Below are positions 1 to 11,690 of a stretch of 64,000 nucleotides of DNA, in pieces. The notes below the pieces were generated by a model. The model ran no database searches. It saw only the letters and a program-made list of their open reading frames with translations, and was not told where the DNA came from. The position numbers were made by a program, and so were the translations under genes. How positions within the stretch are numbered: position 1 is the stretch's first letter; each line of letters begins with the position of its first letter. The stretch is from Pogostemon cablin (lineage: Eukaryota > Streptophyta > Magnoliopsida > Lamiales > Lamiaceae): assembly GCA_023678885.1 (NCBI GenBank), contig CM043013.1, positions 23,096,791 to 23,160,790 on the forward strand, given 5' to 3'.

Positions 1-1260
1 CTATTGAAATATTCACTAAGTTCTTAGGTAATATGCTTTCTTATGTTCTTCGGTCATGTAAATTAAAGGATATAATGAAATATCTAATTGTCAGATATTC
101 CTGAGATTGATGGTCTTAACAAATCCACTATAAATTGATATAGTCAGTAGGATTAAAGGTAATTCCTATGATACAAAAGCAGCACATGGAATTCAGATCC
201 CATAAGCACCCTAGTTGAAAATGAGCTATTTCCACAAGGTTGTCAAATGCTCATACTATGTAAAGATTGACAAAAAGGAGAATAAGAAACAGATGACTTT
301 GATGAACTAATAACATAATAAAACAAAATAAAAAGGTAATTGAACAGTAATTGGGTGGGTTCGATGTTTTATTGATCGTTCTGGGCAAACTCCGACCAGA
401 GCCTTCAAACGCAGTATACCTTAGGCCTGACGGTCTTTTTGCCGCCGATTTCTCAAAGAAACCTTGCAGTAAATAGAGAATTGGATTAACGGTCAGCACA
501 ATAATCTGGCATTGAAAAATACACAGTAATTGATACCCTAATACCTTAATCGATCGAACTGACCAATTTGTGAAGCATCCTCCCTATAATCAACTAGGTG
601 TTGGTGGTGTTCAGCCACATGAGCTATAATTTAGATTTCCACTAATCTAGGGCTTCTTCACATGAAATGAAAGGGAATTCAAACCTCAAATCTTAAAAAA
701 ATAACCCGTTCAAAAAATTTTTCGGAACTATCACCCGCGCCTTCATTTTCCTTAACCACGATGATGAAGGACCAAGGAGGATGTGACAAGTTATAGCCGC
801 TTCGGAATATGTTTACTACCTGTTATCTTATTATTTTTTATTTCTTAATTTGTTTTTACTCGTTTGTTATGGTATTATTTTATCTCTCAAACTTAATTAA
901 GCACTTGGCATATTGTACGCGAATGTGAGATATTTTACTTTCTAACATTTAAACCATATCTTTGTGAATTTGATAATAAGAAATTTTTTTATTGTCAATT
1001 TTCTTTTTCTGATGATATTTTTTTATTTAATTGTTGAAGGACCTAAAGTGATTAGATCAGATCACATAAATTCATAATACTCTTATGCACTTGTCCATGG
1101 ATACAAACTCAATTTTTATTTTTATTTTTACAAATACGATTATTTACCAATTTTTATTTTTATTGTCACAAATATGATTATAAATAAAAGAGAATTATTA
1201 CCTTTTACTAATTAAAGCGTCTCACTAAAAGAGTTACATTTTTCTTTTTGAGAATAAGAT
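1..1260. other. AT-rich flank, no gene recognised
   Basis: No coding region, RNA gene or element terminus is recognisable here. An 82-codon open frame on the minus strand (251-499) contains a less AT-rich stretch reading GFFEKSAAKRPSGLRYTAF, followed by a hydrophobic tail. It has no recognisable family and could be an exon remnant or chance. A GC-richer patch near 730-800 also gives no long frame. This is the left flank into which element A inserted. Confidence 0.5.
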
Positions 1261-1518
1261 CCACACAAAATAATTATTATATATTTATGGGGTCTTGATG
1301 AGTGTGTAAATTCACAAGTTTGGCACCATGTTTTGTTCTAGTTTTGGAGAGTTTTGAGGTGGAAATAGGTGGAAAACCTATATATATTGCCACACAAAAT
1401 AATTATTATATATTTATGGGGTCTTGATGAGTGTGTAAATTCACAAGTTTGGCACCATGTTTTGTTCTAGTTTTGGAGAGTTTTGAGGTGGAAATAGGTG
1501 GAAAACCTATATATATTG
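1261..1518. repeat. 129-bp tandem duplication across the element A left junction
   Basis: Two near-identical 129-bp units lie head to tail (1261-1389 and 1390-1518). Each holds about 35 bp of host flank, the GGTCT target duplication and the first ~94 bp of the LTR. The outer LTR start is at 1296 and the inner one, continuous with the LTR body, is at 1425. Because the unit spans the host/LTR boundary, the duplication must have formed after element A inserted. Confidence 0.9.
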
Positions 1519-1642
1519 TGAATTAGCATGAATCAGGTGTTAGTGGAGCTATTTAAGTGGTTTTCATAGCAAAATCGGAGTGGAAGTGCCAAGAATCGAA
1601 GAGATAAAGTCGAGACCACGCGAACCGCCAAGGAGAGAGGTG

Positions 1643-2001
1643 GGTTCGACCTATTGGAGGATGGTTCGACCTCTCCTACAGGTCGAACCAGCATTGCAAA
1701 GTGTGTAGAAGGAAGGTTCGACCACGACTCAAGGGGTTCGACCTGTCTGTCAGGTCAAACCATGGTCGAACCAGTTCGTGAGAAGATGGGTTCCACCACG
1801 ATGTTGGGGTTCGACCTGACGGTTGGTCGAACCAGGAGCAGAAATTGTCCAGTGTTGGGGTTCGACCTGTGGTTCGACCAAGACCCGAGGGGTTCGACCT
1901 GTACAAGAGGTCGAACCAAGTGCAGAATACTTCCAGTAGGTGGGTTTGACCTGTGGTTCGACCTGTGGCCAGTGGTTCGACTTGTTTGACGAGGTCGAAC
2001 T
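1643..2001. repeat. GGTTCGACC/GGTCGAACC hairpin array in the 5' LTR
   Basis: A dozen or so copies of GGTTCGACC and its reverse complement GGTCGAACC alternate here. Typical pairs are separated by short loops, as in GACCTGTACAAGAGGTC, so many stems of 9-12 bp can form. Spacers between units include CAGAAATTGTCCAGTG and GCAGAATACTTCCAGTAG. The array lies just upstream of the LTR TATA box. The same array in the 3' LTR (19976-20311) differs by small motif-sized deletions. Confidence 0.9.
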
Positions 2002-2097
2002 GACGTGCGGGAACTTACCTTATCCGAATTTTCGAGGCCAAAACGCGTGGGATCACTTGAAAAGTCCATTCCAATCCCTAGAGACGTGATTACAAGT

Positions 2098-2104
2098 ATA
2101 AAAG
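2098..2104 (+). promoter_or_regulatory. TATA box of the 5' LTR
   Basis: TATAAAA followed by GGAGGC lies 674 bp into the LTR, just downstream of the hairpin array. The equivalent in the 3' LTR is at 20407-20413. It is the probable Pol II core promoter of element A. Confidence 0.7.
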
Positions 2105-3118
2105 GAGGCTCATGCAGTCAAGGAAGAAGTCACTAAGAGAACGAAAAGAAAGAAGAAAGGGATCATCATCAACAACACATTACAAGAGGAGAGTAGGAGA
2201 GCTGTGACAGAGGTTCAACTGGAGATTCAAGTAAGATTGGTCCAACTAACCATGATTGTTCTTAGATCAATCATGAGCTAGAGCCTCTTCGGTAGTTCTA
2301 GGGTTATGAAGGTTTCATGAGTTAATTTGTATTTCGGGTGTATACTCCGTACAACACTACTTGTGGTTTATTTTATATAAGATTGCACGTTTTTTAATCC
2401 ATACTCATAATTGTTTTATGTATCAATAATCATTGTGTAGAGTCTGAATGCATAACATGGTTATTGGTTTAGTGCGTTCACTAATGAGCAGGGTTTATAG
2501 TTATAATTCTAAGTGAAGGGATTCCGAGGTTTTATTAGAACCGTCTTATATGAATGTTTATTAATTGAATTAAATTCGGGTTAACAAGTAGGATTAAGAG
2601 TATAACTTTATAGTACCTAAAAAGGGAGATCAAATCGGGTTAGAGTACTAAGTGCACGGGAAATAATTGATTATGATAGTACCTAGAAAGGGAGGTAAAG
2701 TATACGTCTTGCTCTGAGGATACTCACACGTGTCAAAAGCTTATCTATTTGTGTCTATAGAATAGATTTGTATGGTCTAGCGATGCGTCCATAAACTACA
2801 AGGCAGAGTCGGACATCGACACACGAAAGTATGAATTAACTAATGAAACTGGATGGCTTGACGAACTACCTATCATCTTATTTGATCACAACTACTATTT
2901 TCTTATTTTTGTTAATTACTTGCTATTTTAATTATTACTTAGTTTAAAAACCTTCAAATATAATTCTCAACATAGTCATAATTGCTAGAAAATAACAGAA
3001 ATAATATTTATCCGTCCCGTGGATTCGATATTTAACTTGGTCACCTTCGAAACTACAATTGATATCCTTCATACTTGGGGATTAAAGTTGTGTGTTGAGA
3101 AAACACCCATCAAGTTTT

Positions 3119-3136
3119 TGGCACCATTGCTGGGGA
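3119..3136 (+). other. Primer-binding site, tRNA-Asp type
   Basis: TGGCACCATTGCTGGGGA begins seven bases after the 5' LTR. It matches TGGCGCCGTTGCCGGGGA, which as I recall is complementary to the 3' end of plant tRNA-Asp and is the usual Athila/Tat primer site. There are three mismatches, all G-to-A or C-to-T transitions, as expected of methylated DNA decaying. Confidence 0.85.
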
Positions 3137-3221
3137 CGGCTTAAAATATCTTTTGTTATTTTTAGTTTATTAGGGCTATTTTTCTTGTTTTATTGTTTTA
3201 ATTCTAGTTCTTTTTAGGTGC

Positions 3222-3406
3222 ATGCTCACGAGATCAAAGAAAGGTGAACTTGAACCTTATAATCCTGAAATCGGAGCATCATCAAGAAAGAAGAAGAAAA
3301 AGAAGAGCAAGGCAAAGAATATTGATCCAACTGAAGCTCTGAATTTTGGAGTTGAAGTTGACGAGCAGAATTCGCAGACGATTGAAGCTACAACTGAAGT
3401 TAATTC
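3222..3406 (+). pseudogene. gag of element A, N-terminal part (interrupted by Copia-1)
   Basis: The frame opens with ATG in a basic leader (MLTRSKKGELEP, then a lysine run KKKKKKSK). This resembles the start of Athila/Tat Gag, a nucleic-acid-binding structural protein of the cytoplasmic particle. It runs about 60 codons and is broken at the AATTC target site where Copia-1 entered. The frame resumes after 11690 in the same phase once the insertion and one target-duplication copy are ignored. The apparent stop in the open frame comes from LTR sequence, not from gag. Confidence 0.8.
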
Positions 3407-4795
3407 TGTTGGCGTTCGATCATTTAGTTAACGTGACCCGTTAGGATACCATTCGTTTCTATCACAGCGGAAGTAATAAATCATAGAAACGATTACCGTT
3501 CACCAGGGTATGTTGATGAAGATTGATTCTCGCAGGCAGCCTGCGCAGTCCCACAAGAATGGCCATAACTTCCTCGTCTGATATTGGAATTGAGTGACAT
3601 TTGCGTTCAGACGATCCTCTCTTTGACGGCTTTCCGTCAGTATATTGATCATCAAATTCTGAGCACTTTAAGATTTTATATAAATTTCGCAAGGCGGCGG
3701 ACAGCAGCAGCAAACTACCTTCTGATCTTCTGCCGTATGTCCCAAGTCCGATCTCGACGTTGTATGGGCGACGATCTACGAGACCTCCTTAATCTGCTCT
3801 CAACCCTCATCACACGTGAATAATCAATTAGATTAGGGTTTCAGATAAGTTGAGGTGACTTATATACATGGGCTACAACAGGGACCAGGAGGAGAAATTG
3901 GGTTGGGCCTCCATTGGGCTTAAGTATCCAAGTTTAGCCCAAAGCTTATATACTTAAGTCCAATAATAATAATATATTCCACTAAAATATTATTACTGCA
4001 CTGCCTTTCCAATCCCAAAATTATGTTTTGGGCTCCTTCTTATTATGAGCCCGTTAGTCTCCCTATGTTTAAGATATACAATGTCCATTAATTAATTTAA
4101 GTTACTGACAACTCAATTAATTAATATCTCATCCAAGAGTAGTACCACTCAACCTCATTATCATGCCGGAATAAATTCCACCTGTAGGATTTACATGATA
4201 ATCTTTATGAGCTCCTCAAGGGGACATCATCAACCTATGACGGACACGGATTCCTTCTACAATCAATAGCACACCATAGAGACAACACTACTTCCCAACT
4301 CATCGAGTTTGTTGATTTAATTACATGTAAATCTCACCCATTGATGAATCGAAAAAATACATACCGCCCTACGTGTCGAGGTTATTGTATAGGGATTAAG
4401 AGTACGAACTTCCATAATAACTGAGATCAAGTTCTCCTATAAGTCAGTATAAGTCGAACGATCTCAAGCGGTCCTGCTCAATACACACAAGTACATTAAT
4501 GTGATTCTATAGCCAAGACAAGCTAATACCAAACCACACTACAACCATCCCGATAGAGAGTCCCCGTCTATCTCGGTTGTGAGCATCTGTTTATACTTTA
4601 TAAGGAAACTGATAATATGATCTTCCGCGTGTTGTCGCACAACATATTATATACAGTATAAAGTAAGTGGACTATTGCATCGAACATATAAATAAATTAT
4701 AAGATGCAATCATTTGATCATATGATTCTCATTTCAAATTAATTGTTATAACATTGTTCATACAAAAAGCTAGACTTTTAGTATACAATCCAACA
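3407..4795 (-). repeat. Copia-1 3' LTR
   Basis: This is the 1389-bp LTR on the plus-left side. It pairs with 10304-11685. The two copies differ much more in the ~330 bp next to the TGTTGGCG end than in the rest: roughly 20 differences against about 16 in the last 715 bp, counted by eye. Confidence 0.95.
3462..3713 (-). other. Small ORF at the downstream end of the Copia LTR
   Basis: An 83-codon frame runs through the R/U5 side of the LTR. It contains SDEEVMAILVGLRRLPARIN and ends NGNRFYDLLLPL. Related frames recur at 46957-47220 and 55469-55723, and in broken form at 10359-10547 and 48170-48358. It matches no family I know. It lies downstream of the LTR TATA box, so it would act as an upstream ORF in the transcript if translated. 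Chance preservation through recent shared ancestry is equally possible. Confidence 0.35.
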
Positions 4796-4806
4796 ATCTC
4801 CCACTT
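4796..4806 (-). other. Copia-1 polypurine tract
   Basis: Read on the minus strand, AAGTGGGAGAT directly abuts the 3' LTR. Purine-rich AAGTGGGAGAT also abuts the 3' LTRs of Copia-2 and Copia-3, with a one-base variant in Copia-5. It primes plus-strand DNA synthesis. Confidence 0.85.
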
Positions 4807-4929
4807 ATACTAAAAGACTATGCTGTCATGTCTTCTGCCATACATCTGATTTCCACTCCCACTACACGACCATCAAAAGCTCTCGCCTTATTGTCCTTGT
4901 AAATGGATTTACTAGGTTATCATCTGATG

Positions 4930-7900
4930 CAATCTAGGTGACAACAACCTTTCCCTCATCATACAATTTCTCGTAACAGGTGGTACTCGCGCTCCATGTG
5001 CTTAATTTCCTTATGGACTTGTGATTCCTTCAAGTTTGCAACTGCACCAATATCATCAATATAAATTGTGATAACCTTAGGCAAACTTAGAATCACACCA
5101 AAGTCCATCATGAAGTTTCTAGAGTCATACAGATACTTTAGCTGCCTCATGGGTCCAATTTATCATCTTTCCATGATAGAATCCGGAGTCTGAAATATAT
5201 TTATATATAACACTCCTCCACATTATGACTCTACTTCCTAAAATTAAACGCATAACCTTTGAGGTGGATTTACTGCCGTCCCTATCTGATTTGAAAATTT
5301 TGAATCTATGTAACCCATAAGAATCAGTGAATCTGTTCGGTAAGCCCACATATAGTTTCTAATCCTTTTCAGGTACATAAGTATATGTCTTACCACAGTT
5401 CAACATTCTTATTTTGGGTTACCTTGATACCCACTGTTCATGCCATCGGCAAAACAGATATCCAATCTCGTGCATAGCATTCCTTAGATTAAGCTTCCTC
5501 ATTTGCCGAAGCATAAGGAACCACTTTCATCTTCTTTATCTACTTTTGTGTCACAAGACACATTCACTTAGATAAATTCACATGCTAAACGAGTAAGGAT
5601 CGTATCATTATATGAAACTTGAGATAAGCATAACATCCTTTCTTGTGATCCGTATTATCGTGATTAAAAGGATATTTTTGCTCTTCTTAAGTCCTTCATC
5701 TCATACCGCTTTATCAACCATACCCATACGCCCGACAATACTCTTTCATTGTCTCCAATGAGCAAGATACTATCTACGTATAGTACAAAAAATACCACCA
5801 TATTTCCATCACTCTTTTCAATACACAAGACCCATCCGATCATTGATTAGATCCATGTCATTGGATTACCTCATCAAAACGGATGTTTCATGATCTTGAA
5901 GCTTGCTTTAGTCCATGAATGGACACTTTTAAGCTTACTATCACAATGCTCTTAGCTTTTTGCAATGAATCACTCTGGTTGCTTCACATAGATGTTTCCC
6001 TTAAGACTTCCAATCAGGAAAGCTATGTCGACATCTATTTGCTATCCCTCATATTTCATATGAGTAGCAACAAATAAAAGAGTCCGGATCAACTTAGGCA
6101 TAACTACCGGCGAACAGGTTTTCTCATAATCGAACCCTTTCTTTCTGAGTATACCTTTTCGCAACAAGCTTGCTTCCAAGGTTTTCACCTTATTCTATGA
6201 TCCTCTTTTATTCTTGCATGCCCACTTCCAATGGCTTTTACGCCATTTAGCGGTTCAACAAGCATCCAGACCTAATTTAAAATCCATTGATTCTATTTTA
6301 ATATTCATTGCACTTTGCTAGGATTTGGCATTTCTAACTTGTAGTGCTTCGTCGTATCCGTGGGTCCATTTCATGTTTGCTAGGGACCAAGTCTCACGAC
6401 TTTTCCAAAACATGTATCTTACAGGTTGTCGAAGAACCCTCCCACTACGACAAGGCACTACACGCAATTGTGTATCAGACATGACACGCGTTGCAGTTTA
6501 CCTTGTGGTATATCCTCTTGTACACTTGGTACTTATACTTTGTGTTTTTCCCTCTCACTTCCTTTAGAACAATTTATACATGGGTTTATGATTTAATACA
6601 TAGTCTCTTTCCAAAAATCTAGTGTTTGTGTTAACAATCACCCTTCGATCTTTTAGACTAAATAAATCACCTTCATTTTTATAGCATATCCCACAAACAG
6701 ACAAACATTCAAATGAATTACTGTTTCTAGGGCTTATTCATAAAATGAATTAAGTAATTCCAAATAATTCATCATCTATCTAATCATTACCATAAGAGTC
6801 TTATTCCTTCTATCCACCACACCATTCAGCTGGGGCATGCCCGGTGTAGACCACTTGAGATTTAATCCCAACCTCTGATTAATAGCTCCTAATTATCCTA
6901 AGAGGTACTCGTAATGATGATTAAATCGTCATTACTTGATATATTTTCCATGATGCTTTACTGTACCAACCTTGCAATTCTTGAATAAATCAAAGAACTT
7001 AGACATGCAGTGCATCAAATAAATATATCGGTATCTAGAATAATCTTCGATTATTCATAACCACCTCTCGCCTAGATAATATTAGGCCCGCTTGAATCAG
7101 AATGAACCAATTCCAATATATATATCTTTGGCTCTACACCCCTTTACCTTGAAAAGGTAATTAATCATTTTTACTTCCAAGTAAGACTCGCAAGTCCGAT
7201 AGTTTCCACTTCAGATAAACCTTACGGTCCATCTGCTATCAACTTTTGAGTCCTACTCAAGTAAAATGATCTAGTCTTAGACGTCAAATGCATGTTTAGT
7301 TCATCTCCGAAGGTTACTTTCTCTTACTAAGATCAGAAGATGCATTATTAATTACTATTTGTTGCATCTGTGGAATATACATGATTTAAGAGTATACAAA
7401 TTGTCCATCAACGTACCATAACAGATTACAACTCTATCCTTCATTATAATGACCATGTCATTTAAATGAAATGGAGTATCCATCTATTAATGCATAGAAA
7501 CCGAAATCAAATTCTTTCTATGAAAACATACGTAAAGACAATTTTACAAAATCAAATGTTTATTCATATCGTAAGATAAATAAACAACTCCCACTGCAAT
7601 AGCCACTAGTCTTGTAGTTTTACCCATGTCATAACAAACTTATCCTCACTTAGTAATGAAAATTCAGTGATTCCAGTATCTACACACTTCATATCAGTAG
7701 ATGCCATCACTAATCATGTTTAAACAACTAGCAAGTAAGATTCTATCCTTGTTCACTCCTTTTATGAAATTGGATTTCCTTTACCACATGTTTTGTCAGA
7801 AGTTTCCCACCATATACAACCTCTTGTAATTCATGAGAAACTTACTCAAAACATCTAGGCAATTATGAAGAATAAAATTGACTTAGGTTTTCCCTTCAAC

Positions 7901-8270
7901 TTCTATTCCATGTATTTCCAATTCATTCATCAAATTCAATCATGACCTACCGCCTTTTAAATTACTCAAGTATCCGAAGAGTTACATGAGATCATCATAT
8001 TTCTATGAACCTCTCATCTCTTCACTAGAGACTTTAATAGGCATCATGAGACGTCCTTTGTGAGAACACACATGAATTTTCTTAAGTAGTAAAATTCAAA
8101 ACCAAGATTCTTTTCTAATCATCTAATTTGGACAAGTAAATATAATTTCTTTTAGTTAATAATAAGTGAGATAAAACCATTTGAAAATCAGAGAATCGCA
8201 AATAAATATACCGATCAAATCTTCGAATTTTATCCTTTTATATTGATTCTCTCAAAACAATATAAAAATA
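4930..8270 (-). pseudogene. Copia-1 gag-pol remnant
   Basis: Read from 8270 down to 4930, decayed pieces of a Copia polyprotein appear in the usual order. Pre-integrase residues are near 7640-7585, an integrase C-terminal piece near 6685-6620, reverse transcriptase near 6240-5700 and RNase H at 5349-4959 (ITIYIDDIGAVANLKES...KHMEREYHLLREIV). The RT motif is YVDS at 5780-5769, not YVDD. Many stops and frameshifts are present, and no frame spans a whole domain. The same lesions recur in Copia-2 and Copia-3, so they probably predate this insertion. Confidence 0.85.
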
Positions 8271-9235
8271 AAATTCACCGACATCTCAAGCACCGTGAGT
8301 CTGCAAGCCACGATAGTGTGGACGTTTACAAACCCGAACATTTACAAGAGAAGGTTTTAACCATTAATTTCATTTGTCAACCTAACTTTATGACAAAATA
8401 ATTAATAGTCGGTTCCTCTTTAGCCATGCAAATAAAAGCAGTGACTCCGATGGGGAGGATACTTATTATTTACACCTAAGTGTACACCATTATTTGACCC
8501 CAAGTCCGCGGCCCAAGCTTATGTGCCTTACAGATGGAGAAGTACACACGCGCTCGGATAACTTCCTACAGTCATCAATTATAAGTCTGTACAGTGATCC
8601 ACACATGAACTCATCCGATAGGGAGGAAGGTCTATGCCAACGCGCAATTTCATATGCATCACATTACAAACATAATTATTTAAAGAAGTCTGTCCCAGCA
8701 ATCCATGAATAAACTCATCCGATAGGGAGGAAGGCTCTAATGCCGACGCGCTAGTTTATTCACATCACTAACAAACCAATAATGGAGGCCGCGGGAATTT
8801 TTACCAATCCCCTCTCCCACTTAGTTATTCAACACCGAGGGTTTTTACATGTATATAATATTTAAAAATAAAATACGCAACCTAGCATGCTCATACTTCC
8901 AAATATATATAACAATAATTGACCAATAAAACAATTATAGCAGTTATATATAAGGAAATAAATTGCCAAAAATAAGTTGACTTGATCAACACTCCAACAT
9001 ACATGAATATAATATACCAAATATAATACGCAATCTAGCATGCTTCTATTTAAGGCAATAAATCATAGAGATTCATGCATACATATATAACAATAATCAA
9101 TTAATAAATCAATTATAACAGTTATATAACAGCGAATTCGATTGTTCGCCACCAATCATGAATGCGGACAACTGCGATGGGGATCGACCTCCCCGCAGCC
9201 TGCTCCACCACTCTGGCACCCTGCCCGATCATATT
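8271..9235 (-). other. Copia-1 untranslated leader segment
   Basis: This stretch between the repeat array and the gag remnant has no credible coding frame. It contains diverged internal repeats: the motif CATCCGATAGGGAGGA occurs twice (near 8607 and 8715) with a related copy near 8447. AT-rich blocks around CCTAGCATGC and CAATCTAGCATGC (near 8880 and 9030) are also duplicated. The same layout is present in Copia-2 and Copia-3. Confidence 0.6.
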
Positions 9236-9239
9236 GTGA

Positions 9240-9680
9240 AGACTCACGCGGAACCTGATGCAGACCAGTCGAACTTGATGTAAACCCGCTCGAACCTGGT
9301 GCAGAGTCGATCAAACCTGATGTAGACCAGTTGAACTTGATTCAAACCCGCTCGAACCTAGTGCAGAGTTGATCAAACCTGATGCAGACCAATCGAACCT
9401 GATGTGAATCCGCTCGAACCTGGTGCAGCATTGATCGAACCTGATGCAGACCAATCGAACCTGATGCAAATCCGCTCGAACTTGGTGTAGCATCGATCGA
9501 ACCTGATGCAGGCCAATTGAACCTGATGCAAATCTGCTCGAACCTGGTGCAGCATCGATCGAACCTGATGCAGACCAATCGAACCTGATGAAAATCCGAT
9601 CGAACCTGGTGCAGCATCGATCGAACCTGATGCAGACCAATCGAACCTAATGCAAATCCGCTCGAACCTGTCGCTCGTCC
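9240..9680 (-). repeat. 62-bp composite tandem array in Copia-1
   Basis: About six to seven units of 62 bp are present. On the minus strand each unit is three related 20-21-bp blocks, all starting CAGGTTCGA: one continues TTGGTCTGCAT, one TCGATGCTGCAC and one GCGGATTTGCAT. The array lies between the leader ORF and the untranslated segment. Copia-3 has about seven units and Copia-2 about 22. Confidence 0.9.
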
Positions 9681-9745
9681 AAGGGCCTACTTGCATGGAA
9701 CCAAGTTCAGCCCAACGCGTAACATCAAACTACACCAACTGTCGT

Positions 9746-9985
9746 TCAGGGTTCGCAACTGTAGGAACCTGGGAATCCAATCTCCACCGTCCATAATCTA
9801 CTTCTGTGAGTTTTAAACATGCTGTCCAAATTACAGGTCGATCGAACGGTTATTTTCTGAGAAACGGCTCTATTCCCTCGACTGCGCAGAACAGAATCGC
9901 CCAAAAACTGCTTCTGTTTTCGGCGTATTCCTGACAACACAAAGGTCCAAATACGATCTTCACCGTTCAGAATGTACATCCACAA
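9746..9985 (-). CDS. Copia leader ORF, unknown protein
   Basis: A frame of about 79 codons lies between the primer-binding site and the 62-bp array, upstream of gag. It includes SGIRRKQKQFLGDSVLRSRG and GSTCNLDSMFKTHRSRLW. A close version is open at 39621-39854 in Copia-2 and a shorter one at 54874-55077 in Copia-3. It shows no signal peptide, membrane segment or known motif and is mildly basic. It could be a leader peptide or chance. That it stays open in two or three copies while gag-pol has collapsed is the only argument for function. Confidence 0.35.
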   Translation of the reverse strand: MWMYILNGEDRIWTFVLSGIRRKQKQFLGDSVLRSRGNRAVSQKITVRSTCNLDSMFKTHRSRLWTVEIGFPGSYSCEP

Positions 9986-10289
9986 AATCCAAACGTGCTG
10001 AAAAAAATTCAGCCTGATCCGACGGTTGAAACTCCGGTTATTGCTTCTGCAATATCACTGCGCTGGATTTTCTCTCAATTTCTTCCTTCCATGTGAAATT
10101 GACGAACAGTTTTCGTCGAATCCTCTCACACACAACCATCAACGAACAGATATGATATAGGGTATATTTTACATAGGGATATTCATGGTTTGCGCAGTAA
10201 AACCAAAACCCTAAACATGCGATCCTAATTTCGAAAAATTAACCACATAAACCCTAGTCTAACGTGTCACGCTTCAGCACGAAACCGAA

Positions 10290-10301
10290 GCTCTGATACC
10301 A
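10290..10301 (-). other. Copia-1 primer-binding site (initiator tRNA-Met)
   Basis: On the minus strand TGGTATCAGAGC follows the 5' LTR after a short AT run. It is the classic plant Copia site complementary to the 3' end of initiator tRNA-Met. Confidence 0.9.
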
Positions 10302-10303
10302 AT

Positions 10304-11685
10304 TTTTGGCATTCTATTGTTTAGTTAACGTGACCCCTTAGGATACCATGTGTTTCTATCACAGCGGAAGCAATAAATCATAGAAACGATTACCGTTCAC
10401 CAGGGTACGTTGATGAAGATTGATTCTCGCAGGCAGCCTGTGCAGTCCCACGAGAATGGCCATAACTTCCTCGTCTGATGTCACAATTGAGTGATCTTTG
10501 CGTTCAGACTCTCTTCGACGGCTTTCCATCAGTATATTGATCATCAAATTCTGAGCAGTTTACGATTTTATATAAATTTTGCAAGGCGGCAGACAGCAGC
10601 AGCAAACTACCTTCTGATCTTCTGCCGTATGTCCCAAGTCCGATCTCGACGTCATGTGGGCGACGATCTACTCGACCTCCTCAATCTGCTCTCAACCCTC
10701 ATCACACGTGAATAATCAATTAGATTAGGGTTCCAGATAAGTTGAGGTGACTTATATACATTGGCTACAGCAGGGACCAGGAGGAGAAATTGGGTTGGGC
10801 CTCCATTGGGCTTAAGTATCCAAGCTTAGCCCAAAGCTTATACTTAAGTCCAATAATAATAATATATTCCACTAAAATATTATTACTGCACTGCCTTTCC
10901 AATTCCAAAATTATGTTTTGGGCTCCTTCTTATTATGAGCCCGTTAGTCTCCCTATGTTTAAGATATACAATGTCCATTAATTAATTTAAGTTACTGACA
11001 ACTCAATTAATTAATATCTCATCCAAGAGTAGTACCACTCAACCTCATTATCATGCCGGAATAAATTCCACCTGCAGGATTTACATGATAATCTTTATGA
11101 GCTCCTCAAGGGGACATCATCAACCTATGACGGACACGGATTCCTTCTACAATCAACAGCACACCATAGAGACAGCACTACTTCCCAACTCATCGAGTTT
11201 GTTGATTTAATTACATGTAAATCTCACCCATTGATGAATCAAAGAAATACATACTGCCCTACGTGTCGAGGTTATTGTATAGGGAATAAGAGCATGAACT
11301 TTCATAATAACTGAGATCAAGTTCTCCTATAAGTCAGTATAAGTCGAACGATCTCAAGCGGTCCTGCTCAATACACACAAGTGCACTAATGTGATTCTAT
11401 AGCCAAGACAAGCTAATACCAAACCACACTACAACCATCCCGATAGAGAGTTCCCGTCTATCTCGGTTGTGAGCATCTGTTTATACTTTATAAGAAAACT
11501 GATAATATGATCTTCCGCGTGTTGTCGCACAACATATTATCTACAGTATAAAATAAGTGGACTATTGCATCGAACATATAAATAAATTATAAGATGCAAT
11601 CATTTGATCATATGATTCTCATTTCAAATTAATTGTTATAACATTGTTCATACAAAAAGCTAGACTTTTAGTATACAATCCAACA
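10304..11685 (-). repeat. Copia-1 5' LTR
   Basis: This is the 1382-bp promoter LTR. A minus-strand TATATAA box is at 10752-10758. Its primer-site end reads TTTTGGCATTC instead of TGTTGGCGTTC, so the terminal inverted repeat is damaged here. It carries a small deletion relative to the other LTR near the 10510 region. Confidence 0.9.
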
Positions 11686-11690
11686 AATTC

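Larger units (their letters stand above)
1425..3112 (+). repeat. 5' LTR of element A
   Basis: This LTR starts TGATGAGTGTG and ends CCCATCA, and pairs with the LTR at 19759-21422. It carries a hairpin array (1643-2001), then a TATA box, then a long U5-like part. It is 24 bp longer than its partner, mainly through extra motif copies within the hairpin array. The upstream 129-bp duplication adds a second, partial LTR start at 1296. Confidence 0.95.
3407..11685 (-). mobile_element. Copia-1, LTR retrotransposon nested in element A
   Basis: The ends are TGTTGG and CCAACA, with the target duplication AATTC at 3402-3406 and 11686-11690. On the minus strand the order is 5' LTR (10304-11685), initiator-Met primer site, a leader with a small ORF, a 62-bp repeat array, decayed gag-pol, a polypurine tract and the 3' LTR (3407-4795). 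The domain order pre-integrase, integrase, RT, RNase H fits Copia. Residual peptides such as GAVANLKES and NTRFLERDYV-like strings resemble the Tork group. Every coding domain has stops and frameshifts. Copia-2 and Copia-3 are the same family. Confidence 0.95.

Noticed and set aside
1643..2001. tRNA gene or Pol III promoter suggested by GGTTCGA (B-box core)
   Set aside because: No A box, cloverleaf or CCA-proximal stem, and the bases after the core do not fit the full B box. Kept only as a weak motif remark.
1676..2069. Open frames on both strands across the LTR hairpin array
   Set aside because: The inverted repeats give mirror frames on both strands. They are absent as a coding unit elsewhere in the LTR and differ between LTRs.
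9311..9696. Three overlapping minus-strand open frames
   Set aside because: Same artefact of the 62-bp array in Copia-1.
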